A stretch of DNA of 64,000 nt from contig JAVIAB010000051.1 in assembly GCA_032433765.1 (NCBI GenBank), positions 80,802,847 through 80,866,846 on the forward strand, in the 5' to 3' direction. The stretch is from Megaustenia siamemsis (Eukaryota; Mollusca; Gastropoda; Stylommatophora; Ariophantidae). Below are positions 46,976-58,111 of this stretch, piece by piece. The translations under genes were made by a program, and so were the position numbers. The notes beneath the pieces were generated by a model. That model had not been told where the DNA came from and searched no databases. It saw nothing but the letters and a program-made list of their open reading frames with translations. How positions within the stretch are numbered: position 1 is the first letter of the stretch; each line of letters opens with the position of its first letter.

Positions 46976-47314
46976 TTACAACTTTAAACATGCATCATAC
47001 AAATAATATGCGCTTTTCTTCTTAACTTGCTAATAAAGAGACATGTCAGGCAGGTACGAGGAGTAGTTGTCCGTGAACTGGCCTGTCACGTGTTCACTTG
47101 GCTTTAAATGAGAACATGGTAATTTGGAAAGAAAACTGTACTGACGTAGTGCTGACATTATTACACAAAAATATTCAGATGGTTTGAAAGTATAGCGGCT
47201 AGCACTACACTTTATACACGCCACACTCAATGAGTAATGGATATCAGAGAAATTAGGGAGTATTCGCTTCGACATCAAATAACGGATTGACTTTACTATT
47301 CAGAAATTAACTAA
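46976..47314. other. No gene recognised
   Basis: Unique sequence; nothing identified. Confidence 0.55.
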
Positions 47315-47728
47315 TACCAATGCCACTGGACCAATAATCCACACCTGGATGCAATAACAATAAGAAAAATAACATCTGCTGAGATTAAATGTGTCAGACG
47401 AATGACAGGAAATAGTCTGAGAGATACGATCAGAAATGAAGATCCGAGAAGAAAACTAGGAATAGCCCCGGCATAGAATATATAAAGAAACAACATACAA
47501 AATGGTTTGACCACGTGACAAGGCAGAGTGATCAAAACACTACTCAACGAGCCTTCAATAAGCATTGTTAGAACACCAGACCCATGGCCGACCACGAAAA
47601 AGATGAATCGATGGAATATTAGAAGCACTAGGAAACATAGCAGCAGAAGCGAACAGAGAAGTAAAAGACTGCAAATTATGTCTCCCCTCGGGCTGAAAGG
47701 CAAATGAGGAAGGAAAGAAGAAGTAGAA
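47315..47728 (+). pseudogene. Non-LTR retrotransposon family F, 3' part
   Basis: Plus-strand frames read LDAITIRKITSAEIKCVRRM, TGNSLRDTIRNEDPRRKLGI, then after shifts the KWFDHVTRQ, RPRKR(W)INGILEALGNIAA region and LKGK. It ends in a GAAGGAAAGAAGAAG tail. A stop after AIAPA-like sequence and several indels make it dead; no catalytic core remains. The 130-codon antisense frame is a shadow. Confidence 0.85.
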
Positions 47729-48215
47729 GTATATAATAACTTTCCAATATTGTGAAGTTTATAGACATTGCAGTATGCGTATGGAATAATTGTAATGCTG
47801 CAGTATTGTGAAGTATTTTAACGTGGTAAGTTCACTTTCTTTGTCCTTCTGTTTGCCAAGTATCCATTTGTATAGCTTCATGAGCTAATATCATTGAATT
47901 AAAACTAACGTACAATTGTTGAATCGTAAAGCCAGCTACTAATCGCTGCATTGTTTACATAAATTAACCAGTGCAATTTGCTTAAAATCATATACATGTT
48001 TCTTAAATACATCACTTTAGTTGCATTACTTGTACCATGAAGTATACGTTGCCTACAAGTTGAATATTAACCTTTCCAGCTTATCGATTATTGCAAAGCA
48101 TTGCATTTGTCATGCGTGCAAATATGTGACGTCAATGAGTTACTGGTAACAGCACAACAATACAACATGTATCGATGTACAGATTTGTATTTTGAAGAAA
48201 AGCTGAATTGTCTAA
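47729..48215. other. No gene recognised
   Basis: Unique AT-rich sequence. Confidence 0.55.
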
Positions 48216-48345
48216 ACTTTCCTTCCTTCTTTCCTTCCTTCCTACCTACATTCCTTCCTTCCTTCCTTCCTAGCTTCCCTCTCTCCAAGCTTTCTCATTT
48301 ATGTGCCCCCCTCTTGTGCTCTCTCTCTCTCTCTCTCTCTTCTGT
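48216..48345. repeat. (TTCC)n and (CT)n microsatellites
   Basis: TTCC-rich tract at 48218-48275 and a CT run at 48319-48340. Confidence 0.95.
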
Positions 48346-48691
48346 TTTTCTTTTCAAATCCCACTTTTAATTCTCTTAAATCATAAAAGATTGGCTTCTT
48401 TGGCTGGAAAGATCGTACACTATTCTCTTTAATGTAATTTCTGGCTGTGAACTAAGAAAATCAAAGCCTGTACAATTGTCTTCTCATATTTTCCTCGGGC
48501 TTCCTCGTTTTTTTCCGTCCAATTCACCGCTCCTTTAAGTCTAACTTTGTCTAATTACATAACGGATATATGACCAAACCTCTTCATTTTGCTCTTCTTT
48601 ATGCCTTGTTTGACATCAGATCTTTGTAGAGAACTACGATTACCTGAATCTCTTTTGAACTTCTTCATCTGCAATTTTGTCCTCAAAGAAA
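48346..48691. other. No gene recognised
   Basis: Unique sequence; nothing identified. Confidence 0.5.
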
Positions 48692-48806
48692 TAAATTCTT
48701 TTTTTTTTCATTTCACGCCCTTTTTCTATAGCATTATCTTGATATATTTTGCAGTTTTCTCTGCTCTTTTTTACTCCCATATCGCACGATAAATGTGGCA
48801 AGCAAG
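48692..48806. repeat. Dispersed repeat X, copy 2 (empty site)
   Basis: A continuous copy of X. CTTTTTTACTCCCATATCGC spans the position where copy 1 (45752-46975) carries family C, so it shows the sequence before insertion. Confidence 0.88.
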
Positions 48807-49677
48807 CTCATCACTCTAATTGTTTTTGTGGACTACGTTACAAAGACATCACAGATTGATCATAGCTTGTCTTCATGCCACAATGTATATATATTTGTTC
48901 AATTATCAAAATTTAGTACATTTTAGATGCTTATCAGAGACTACTAATCCCATTTATTTTAAACAAGTGACTAATTGAATTATGTGCCCATTTTACGGTT
49001 ATTGAGGGCTGGATAGAGGCTAAAGACAGATCCAGACAGACAATAACCACAGGCGAGTTCAAATTGGGACAATCGGTCAGTTCTAGAGGTGTATGAAGGA
49101 AGAAAAAGTAGGCTCTACTGCTATGACACTAACACCTACTGTCTCTCCAAACAAACAGACAAAAGGCGTGGACTAACTTCAGAACATAATCCAAAGAGAC
49201 ACTAATGTGCACTGCTATCTTAGAATCTTTTACGAACTATCTACTGGTATTCAATTTATTTATATGTATATTACAGCGACAGTAAAATACAAATTATCAA
49301 GAGTTTAATGCTTAATTTGTAACACGCAGAAATGAGAGACAAACCGGTTTTGTAAACATATTAGTGACAATAACATCAGTAGCACGAGCAAGTGGGAAAA
49401 GGAAGACCTAGAAACAATGGACGTAAAGTAAAAGTATCGCTAGTTGTAGACAGTTTTGATTAGTTCCTAGTATAAATAATTTATGTAACTTCAGCAAAAT
49501 TAACGTACATATATAACAGATTGAATTCCCATAATTGTTGCAGCGTTATTGGAACATAGTTAAGTATCAAATACGCACTACAGAATGTCAGTATGTAAAC
49601 GTTCTTGTGAGACTATTGAGCATTATTATATGTTTGAATGACCGGTAGCGTTTTTTTTTTATCAAAGAAAGCAATTC
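48807..49677. other. No gene recognised
   Basis: Unique AT-rich sequence without long frames. Confidence 0.55.
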
Positions 49678-50036
49678 ATCTTCTTCTTCTTTCCTTCATG
49701 ATTTGCCTTTCAGTGTCGAGGGGAGATATAATATGCGATCTTTTGCTCTTCTATTCGCCTCTGCTGTTGTTATGTTTCCTAGTGCTTCTAATATTCCATC
49801 GATCCATTTGTTCGTGGTCGACCCTTAGGTCTGATATTTCCACAACGTTTATTGAAAGCTCGTTGTGTTGTGATCTTTCTGCCTTGTCACGTGGCCAAAC
49901 CATTTTATCTGTTGTTTCTTTATATATTCTATAGCGGGAGCTATTCCTAGCTTTTTTTCCTCAGTTCTTCATTTCTTATCTTATCTCTCAGACTATTTCC
50001 TGTCATTCGTCTAACACATTTCATCTCAGTAGAGGT
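49678..50036 (-). pseudogene. Non-LTR retrotransposon family F, 3' end fragment
   Basis: The minus strand matches F at 33266 and 47315: the CVRRMTGNSLRDKIRNE region near 50000, the GRPRxRWIDGILEALGN region near 49800 and the end near 49700, with frame breaks. The (GAA)n tail appears as ATCTTCTTCTTC at 49678. Confidence 0.82.
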
Positions 50037-50345
50037 TATAAGCGGTTATTGTTAATATAAATGTGGCACTTTATTTGGAACAACAAAACTTACAAACGCT
50101 TTCAACATACCACTACATGATAGTTTTTTTTTAACGCCCAGCCCTATATCTGATAAATCAATCAAACAACCACACTGTCTGTCTATTCGAACCCTCTGTC
50201 TTTTTGTCTCTCTCTCTCTCTCTGTCTGTCTGTCTGTCTCTTTCTCTCTCTCTGCCATATTCTATCTAGTTATATCTTACATAATCCTATTCTATTATAT
50301 CATGCCCTATCCAGTCCAATCCTAACCTTCTAGTGCTATGTTATC
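50037..50345. other. Spacer with CT/GTCT microsatellite
   Basis: 50196-50256 holds CTCTCT and GTCTGTCTGTCT runs. No gene. Confidence 0.7.
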
Positions 50346-50349
50346 CTAT

Positions 50350-50815
50350 CTTCTCCAGTCATATCTTATATAATCATATCCTGTACAATCATAGCCTTTA
50401 TAATCATATCCTGTACAATCATAACCTTTATAATCATATCCTGTACAATCATAGCCTTTATAATCATGTCTTGTACAATCATAGCCTTTATAATCATATC
50501 CTGTACAATCATAGCCTTTATAATCATATCCTGTACAATCATAGCCTTTATAATCATATCCTGTACAATCATAGCCTTTATAATCATATCCTGTACAATC
50601 ATAGCCTTTATAATCATATGCTGTACAACCATAGCCTTTATAATCATATCCTGTACAATCATAGCCTTTATAATCATGTCTTGTACAATAATAGCCTTTA
50701 TAATCATGTCTTGTACAATAATATCCTTTTTAATCATATCATGTACAATCATCGCCTTTATAATCATGTCCTGTACAATCATAGCCTTTATAATCATATC
50801 CCGTACAATCATATC
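50350..50815. repeat. 30-bp minisatellite
   Basis: About 15 units of TAATCATATCCTGTACAATC plus ATAGCCTTTA. The period is divisible by three, which explains the 139-164 codon frames on both strands (NHILYNHSLY; KAMIVQDMII). They lack any flank with coding character. Confidence 0.96.
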
Positions 50816-51479
50816 ATATCGTAGTTTACCACATGCCACCTCTTCTTTGATTTGCTTCACCAGAACTTATCTTAATGTACATTAAATACATGTAGAATAG
50901 AAATCCACAAACATCATATTGGTAAACATTTTTCGCAGTAAATAGTGTTCTTATGAACGTATTTTACATGTTGCCTGCCGGTAGTGTACATGCACCTATT
51001 CTACCGACCTATCTCCTTGCCAGCCTGCTTGCCTGTCGGTCTTCACTGCCTTCACAGATAGCACACGTGAGTACACATTCTTTAATAAAACAGATCTGAT
51101 GCAAACTCTTCAATACTATCATTATTTTAAACGCGAGATTAAATCGAAAGGCAACCCATTTTGTATATCATTATCATCGTATGTCAATCTTTATGCGGCA
51201 AATTCCACCCCATACCCCAAAACAGGGTGGAGTATTAACAGTTCTGCAGCCCAAATAAATGCCACTCTCTTGTCTTACCCTGCCTTCAACATTAAAGATT
51301 AATGTCTTTACAAGTCAGTGCTTTCTAATCTAGGACTAGCAATAAACACTAGCCGTGGCATGCTAAGTTTGGCACTAAAATGATGATGAAATTGATGTCA
51401 TTCCATTGGGTCGACGTGGACTGTCAACTGGTAGGTCAAGGTTTTGATGAAGAGAACATTTACTTTCTTCTGTCGGGGA
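50816..51479. other. No gene recognised
   Basis: Unique sequence; a 67-codon plus frame (51099-51302) has no domain I know. Confidence 0.5.
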
Positions 51480-51875
51480 AGTTGAATCTTGCTCTTTCTA
51501 ACGTGCTTGCTATAATAGGTATTGAATTGAAACTTATTCTTCTAAATCTTCTATTGAATCTTGCTCTTTCTAGCTTATGTGTTATAAAAGATCTTCAGTT
51601 GAAACTTGTTCTTCTAAGTCTTCTATTGAATCTTGCCTTTCTAACGTGTGTGCTATAATAGATCTTCAGTTGACACTTGTTCTTCTAAATCTTCTATTGA
51701 ATCTTGCTCTTTCTAACGTGTGTGCTATAATAGATCTTCAGTTTAGACTTATTCTTCTAAATCTTCTATTGAATCTTGCTCTGTCTAACGTGTATGCTAT
51801 AATAGATCTTCAGTTGAAACTTATTCTTCTATAAATCTTCTATTGAATCTTGCTCTGTCTAACGTGTGTGCTCGC
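51480..51875. repeat. ~72-bp minisatellite
   Basis: Five to six units with TTGAATCTTGCTCTTTCTAA, CGTGTGTGCTATAATAGATC and TTCAGTTGAAACTT; indels of one to three bases between units. Confidence 0.92.
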
Positions 51876-52440
51876 TGATACAGCGTTTCTTGATCTTTTT
51901 TAACCCGTGGCACCCTTCTGACTTTGTTTTCTTCCGTTGTCCCCCCCCCCCTTTTTTTACATTCCATATAGATCGTGTTTATTTATATGCATATACTATA
52001 TAATATAACCTAAGTGTAATGCCATCAATACATTTTCTATTTACAAAATATTTTACTATATATTTGTGCATATACTCACAAATAAAGTGTTATATTGGTC
52101 ACGATAGATTTTTGCAATGCTAAGAAATTAAACAAAACAGTCAAGAAAGGACTGACAAAAATGGTCTTCTGTAATACTTAGATTTGACTAACTTGTAAGC
52201 CCAAATCTTACTCCTTCGAAATTCGCTCACAACACTTTTAAGCAGTGATGGGGATGTGGAGAGGGGAAGTGGTCGAGGGGAGCAAGTGACAAATAGGAAA
52301 GGAAATAATGCAGCCGCAGATATCAAAGGCTATCTGATTATCGAGGAGAGTCATTTTTGAAGTCCGCCAAATACTTCACATGTAACAGTATATCGACTAT
52401 GAATAGAATATATAGTAAAATAGGAGAAACAGCTTGTGTC
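51876..52440. other. No gene recognised
   Basis: Spacer with a C run then T run near 51940-51957. Nothing else found. Confidence 0.55.
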
Positions 52441-52465
52441 GAATATGTTAGTCCTCTTCTATCTT

Positions 52466-53851
52466 TTAGCTCCCAGTGGAGCATAGGTCTTCAACAAACA
52501 CTTTCCAAGCCGTTCTGTTTTTTGCCATTCTTTTAAGATCGTTCCATGTCTTCCCCATTATCTTCATCTCTGCTTCGATCTGTCTTCTCCAAGAATTCCT
52601 TGGTCTTCCTCTTTGTCTTTTCCCCTGGGGATTCCAAAAAAGGACCTGTTGTGTAATACTCTCAGTTGGCTTGAGTAGTGTGTGTCCTATCCATCGCCAT
52701 CGTCTTCGCTGCATTTCTTTATCTACTGGTATTTGACAGGTACATTTCCATAATTCCACGTTAGTGACTTTGTCCTGCCATTTCCATCCCTTTATTCTGC
52801 GTAAGCATCCATTAATGAAAGTCTGTACCTTCGTGATTGTCAATTTTGTTATTCTCCATGTTTCACAAACATATAATAGGACCGACTTAACATTTGAGTT
52901 GAAAATTTTTATTTTTGTATTTAACCTAATTTCTTTGGATTTCCATATGTTTCCCAGTGCAATGATAGCTCCTCTTGCTTTTGATATCCTTATTTTGCTA
53001 TCATTTTCTGTTCCTCCCTCTTTATCTATATTACTGCCCAGATATATGTAAGATTGTACGTCTAGTAGAGGTATTTCTCCTAGTTTTATTTGGTTATTGC
53101 CAACTGCATTAATTCTCATAATGTTGGTCTTATTAATCTTTAGTCCTAGCTGTTGTGATCTCTCATCTAATATACTCATTTTATCCTGCATCTGTTGATG
53201 GCTGTGTGATAGGAGAGCTATGTCATCAGCAAAGTTTAAATCATCAAGTTGTTTGGTCAGTGACCACTGGATCCCATTTCTGTTGTTTTGAGTTATTTTC
53301 ATAATCCAATCTATGGCCAGTAGAAAGAGAAATGAGGACAGAAGGCATCCTTGCCTTACTCCTGTTCTTATTTCAAATGCTTCTGTAAGCTGTCCTTCAT
53401 GCACCACACTACATTTTGTTCCTTCATACATTGTTTTTATCAGGTTAATAAACTTTATGGGGATTCCATAATGACTCAGCAACTTCCAAAGCATTCTTCT
53501 GTCTAAACTATCAAATGCCTTTTCGTAATCTATGAATCCAATATAAAGTGGGGATTTTAGTTCTAAACTTTGTTCAACTATTATACGTAGAGTAGTTATT
53601 TGATCAGCACATGATCTGTTCTTCATAAAACCTGCTTGTTCATCTCTCAAGTGTTTCTCTATAGCCTCCTTTAGTCTCTCCAGAATGATTCTGCTTAATA
53701 TTTTTCCTGGCACTGATAGTAGCATAATTCCCCTATAATTTGTGCACTCCTGTAAACTTCCTTTCTTTGGTAGTTTGATCATATAACCTTCTCTCCAGTC
53801 TTTAGGTATTTCTTCCCTCTCCCAAATTTTATCCAATAGATCATGTAACAT
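52466..53851 (-). pseudogene. Family B reverse transcriptase and C-terminal domain, long open frame
   Basis: A 461-codon frame with the RT: YMIKLPKKGSLQECTNYRG, RDEQAGFMKNRSCADQITTL, YIGFIDYEKAFDSLDRRMLW, TGVRQGCLLSSFLFLLAIDW, catalytic LNFADDIALLSHSH; then SYIYLGSNIDKEGGTENDSK, INGCLRRIKGWKWQDK, RRWRWIGHTLLKP, GKRQRGRPRNSWRRQ, FVEDLCSTGS. Family role: copies its RNA at a nicked chromosomal site. LNRDKT is shortened to NKTN (two codons lost). Upstream a TGA after GKAT (near 53905) and a frameshift near 54200 cut it from the preceding coding parts. Confidence 0.93.
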
Positions 53852-54702
53852 CTTGGTAGAGGTGTTAATATCTGCATTGATGGCTTCCGAAGGAATTTCA
53901 TCTGGTCATGTGGCTTTACCATTTTTTAATAGTTTGATAGCTTTCATTATTTCTTCTTTGCTTGGTTTTCCGCAGTTAACGTGTAACTCTTCTTCTGCTG
54001 GTAGTATATCTGGAGGATTATTTGAGCTGGGTCTGTTCAAAAGTTCTTCAAAGTGCTCTTTCCATCTCTCCATTTGTTCCCTTATATTACTAAGCAGATT
54101 TCCTTTCTTATCTTTGATAAAGGCGTTGATCTGTTTGTATTTTCCACCTAATTTCTTTGTGCTGTTGTACAGTTCTTTCATATTCCCTTTATTTGCTGCT
54201 TCTTCTGCCTTCGTTAGCTAGTTCATCTATATATTTCCTCTTATCCTTTTTAATGCATCTTCTCACTTCTTTGTTCACCTCTGTGTAAGCTTCCTGTGTC
54301 TTGGCTTTATTACTTCTTGTTTTGCTTTTATTTATGTCTGCTTTCTTCTTCTTTCTTTCTTTAATTTTATCCAGGGTCTCTGCCGTCATCCATGCCTTAT
54401 TCTGGCGTTCTCTTTTCCCCAGTGTTTCTTCGCATGTCTCTTTCCATATAATTTTTACCTGTTTCCAATGATCTTCTATATTTATTGTATTTTCTAGTTG
54501 TTGGAGGACTTGGTATTTGTTTGCTATTGTGACTGCGAATTTATCTTTAATTCCTTGTTCTTTAAGAAACCCTACATTGAAATACTTTCTACCCTTATTC
54601 GTTGAAGTATACCTTTTTAATTTAATTTTAAGTTTGGCTATCAGAAGATGATGATCAGAAGCTACATCTGCCCCTCTATATACTTTTACATCCTGTAAGG
54701 AT
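53852..54702 (-). pseudogene. Family B endonuclease end, linker and N-terminal RT
   Basis: Minus strand, 5' to 3': ASDHHLLIAKLKIKLKR (endonuclease SDHH motif), YFNVGFLKEQGIKDKFAVTI, MTAETLDKIKERKKKKADIN, YTEVNKEVRRCIKKDKRKYI, then after a one-base gain near 54200, KGNMKELYNSTKKLGGKYKQ, ERWKEHFEELLNRPSSNNPP and KEEIMKAIKLLKNGKAT followed by the TGA. The Lys-rich linker is probably the nucleic-acid-binding region between the two enzymatic domains (inference). Confidence 0.88.
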
Positions 54703-54714
54703 GAATATGTTAGT

Positions 54715-55314
54715 ATTTACCTATAAATTAAGTAGATGATAGCAGTATCATACATATAAAGCAGTTACAAAAATTGAAGAACTTTAGCAAGTTTTGGTAA
54801 TGGACAATTTTAGCTATTATTTGAAAGGTGGGGTGATAGATGTAAACTTGTCTTCACTGTCACATGTTCAGAAATTAGATTGATAAACTCGGGGGCAGGT
54901 TAAATTTATGAGAGAGATGTCACACTTAGGGTTCGTGGTCGCATTAATTTTAAAACTCAGAGGTTACCTTAAATGTCAAGATGCAGTTTTGTTTTGCAAA
55001 AATTGACACAAAAGTCATCCAAAGTTGAACTTCCACCAATGGCTGAGAGATCAACAGACAGCGACTAAGCCAATAAATTAATGCAAGTGAGACAGTGGTA
55101 TTTAACATCATGCATTCGAAAAATTAGAGAAAAACACCGAGTTAGAGAAACACCCAGACAATGTGAGGTTGACGAGCTTAGTCCGGCTTTGGCCGAAACT
55201 GCATGAAGAGTTCATCATATGAGTTTGTATAGTTACGGATATTTACACAGTTAACTTAGTTTTTGTTTTAATCATATAGAGATAGAGAAGGAAGATCCAT
55301 CATTTTCTGTTCCA
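54715..55314. other. No gene recognised
   Basis: Unique AT-rich sequence. Confidence 0.55.
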
Positions 55315-55565
55315 TCATTTGTGGATTACTAGGTCATCCATTTAATCTTGTTCTACCATTTGTGTATTACTAGGTCATCGATTGAATCTTATTCTATCTA
55401 TCATTTGTGCATTACTAAGTCTTCGATTGAACTTTGCTCTATCATCCGTGTATTACTAGGTCTTTTATTCAATATTGTTCTTTCTTCCATTGGTGCATTA
55501 CTAGATCTTCTTTTGTATATTGTTATTCTTACCATTTGTGTTCCACTAAGTCTTCTATTTAAACA
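55315..55565. repeat. ~40-bp diverged minisatellite
   Basis: Six units marked by TGTGTATTACTAGGTC and GATTGAATCTTGTTCTATC with many substitutions. Confidence 0.85.
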
Positions 55566-55856
55566 TAATCTTCATAAAATCGTTGCCTTTCGATCGATCC
55601 CATCTTCACGCTTTTTCACTTGATCCATCTGACGAAAATTGGAATGGGTACCTAGCTAAATGAGTTAGGGAAGATACTGAAGTGAACAAAAGAATTGTCT
55701 CCCTCACTTCAAACGATGTGATCTAGTACTGAATGTGACGTTTAAAACATCACTTACCTATAACATTAAAACGTGTTACTGGTCATCCCTTACCGTTAAT
55801 CGTATCCAAGATCTCGGTTCTTGAATACTCCAAACATTTTCTGAGTACCTCACTAT

Positions 55857-55970
55857 CATTATCAAGTACCGTGCCTGCGGTTGTAAACGATCATGCATCT
55901 CTGCAACTTTCTACCTCCATATCTGCTAACCGTTTCAGTTGTCGACTTCCTGCCAAACCATGCGTTGACA
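55857..55970 (-). pseudogene. Non-LTR family C2, 3' terminal relic
   Basis: ATCAAGTACCGTGCCTGCGG, GATCATGCATCTCTGCAACT and CTTCCTGCCAAACCAT match the C2 3' ends at 2121 and 31668. The match stops exactly where the 30-bp array begins. Confidence 0.65.
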
Positions 55971-55972
55971 TT

Positions 55973-57762
55973 GACCAAAAAACCAACCAGGCGTTGACAT
56001 TGACCAAAAAACCAACCAGGCGTTGACATTGACCAAAAAACCAACCAGACATTGACCAAAAAACCAACCAGGCGTTGACATTGACCAAAAAACCAACCAG
56101 GCGTTGACATTGACCAAAATAACCGCCAGGCGTTGGCATTGACCAAAATAACCACCAGGCGTTGACATTGACCAAAAACCCACCAGGCGTTGACATTGAC
56201 CAAAAAAAAAACCAGGCGTTGACATTGACCAAAATAACCGCCAGGCATTGACATTGACTAAAAACCCACCAGGCGTTGACACTGACCAAAAAAAACCAGG
56301 CGTTGCCATTGACCAAAATAACCGCCAGGCGTTGACATTGAACAAAATAACCGCCAGGCGTTGACATTGACCAAAAACCCACCAGGCGTTGACATTGACA
56401 AAAAAAAACCAGGCGTTGACATTGACCAAAATAACCGCCAGGCGTTGACTTTGACCACAAATTCCACCAGGCGTTGACATTGACCAAAATAACAGCCAGA
56501 CGTTGACTTTGACCACAAATTCCAACAGGCGTTGACATTGACCAAAAATTCCACCAGGCGTTGACCAAAAACCCACCAGGCGTTGACCAAAATACCCACC
56601 AGACGTTGACACTGACCAAAAACTCACCAGGCGTTGACGTTGACCAAAAAACCCACCAGGCGTTGACACTTACCAAAAACCCACCAGGCATTGACGTTGA
56701 CCAAAAAATCCAAAAGGCATTGAAGTTGACCAAAAAACCCACCAGGCGATGAGATTGACCAAAAAACCCACCAGGCGTTGAAACTGACCAAGAAACCGAC
56801 CAGGTGTTGAAACTGACCAAGAAACCCACTAGGCGTTGACACTGACCAAAAAACCCACCAGGTGTTGACATTGACCAAAAAACCCACCAGGTGTTGACAT
56901 TGACCAAAAAACCCACCTGGCGTTGACACTGACCAAAAATCCCACTAGGCGTTGACATTGACCAAAAAACCCACCAGGTGTTGACATTGACCAAAAAACC
57001 CACTAGGCGTTGACATTGACCAAAAAACCCACTAGGCGTTGACATTGACCAAAAAACCCACCTGGCGTTGACACTGACCAAAAAACCCACCAGGTGTTGA
57101 CATTGACCAAAAAACCCACTAGGCGTTGACATTGACCAAAAAACCCACCTGGCGTTGACACTGACCAAAAAACCCACTAGGCGTTGACATTGACCAAAAA
57201 ACCCACCAGGTGTTGACATTGACCAAAAAACCCACCTGGCGTTGACACTGACCAAAAATCCCACTAGGCGTTGACACTGACCAAAAAACCCATCAGGCGT
57301 TGACGTTGACCAAAAAACCCACCAGGCGTTGACATTGACCAAAAAACCCACCAGGTGTTGACATTGACCAAAAAACCCACCTGGCGTTGACACTGACCAA
57401 AAATCCCACTAGGCGTTGACACTGACCAAAAAACCCACCAGGCGTTGACATTGACCAAAAAACCCACCAGGCGTTGACACTGACCAAAACACCCACCAGG
57501 CGTTGACGTTGACCAAAAACCCACCAGGCGTTGACATTGACCACAAAACCCACCAGGCGTTGACATTGACCACAAAACCCACCAGGCGTTGACACTGACC
57601 AAAAAACCCACCAGGCGTTGACACTGACAAAAAAACCCACCAGGCGTTGACACTGACCAAAAAACCCACCAGGCGTTGATACTCACCAAAAAACCCACCA
57701 GGCGTTGACACTGACCAAAAAACCCACCAAGCGTTGACGTTGACCAAAAAAACCCACCAGGA
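55973..57762. repeat. 30-bp minisatellite, ~60 units
   Basis: Units of GGCGTTGACATTGACCAAAA plus AACCCACCAG. The right part (from ~56750) is regular at 30 bp; the left part has 27-31 bp units because the A run and the CCCACC/CCGCC segment vary. The minus frames of 100-500 codons (GGFFGQCQRLVGFLVNVNAW type) switch phase with each length change and are not a gene. Confidence 0.96.
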
Positions 57763-57770
57763 GTTGTTGG

Positions 57771-58111
57771 ATGGAAATTTCCATTGCCATGAGCACCATA
57801 CACTTCTTGTCTCGTTCCAATAGTCCGCGTTCTGGCTTCAGTGGTCGAGGAACGTCAAGAGGAAAATGGAGAGTCAGTATTAATGAAAATAAGCAGTTGT
57901 GCAAACAATTTCAAGATCGTCAATCCTGGTCTAAGATGCTAAAGCACACAATTACAAAATGGTGACATGAATGTAAATGGAGATACGCTTTATATAAACA
58001 CTAGAGAATTTATAAACTTATTGCTTTGAAATAAATATCTTACTAAGAAAGCTTAAACACCCAAGGGCTCAAAATTTTTACAAATTTGAAAACCACTGAC
58101 TTAGTCGACCT
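57771..58111. other. No gene recognised
   Basis: Between the two arrays; on the minus strand this is downstream of the Thr-rich frame's stop codon. No AATAAA was found in the first 200 bases after that stop. Confidence 0.5.

Larger units (their letters stand above)
52453..54702 (-). mobile_element. Non-LTR retrotransposon family B, best preserved copy
   Basis: A 2250-bp insertion bounded by a perfect 12-bp duplication GAATATGTTAGT (52441-52452 and 54703-54714). It begins, on the minus strand, in the last part of the APE endonuclease (VYRGADVASDHHLLIAKLK), passes the linker and RT and ends in a GAAGAG-type tail. Being 5'-truncated, it lacks most of the endonuclease. The perfect duplication and few lesions suggest it is among the youngest insertions here. 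Confidence 0.95.

Noticed and set aside
50333..50885. 139-164 codon frames on both strands of the 30-bp array
   Set aside because: Both strands are open from repeat composition alone, and no flanking coding sequence supports either.
55891..57393. 500-codon minus-strand frame
   Set aside because: It lies wholly in the 30-bp array; all three minus phases are open and switch with unit-length changes.
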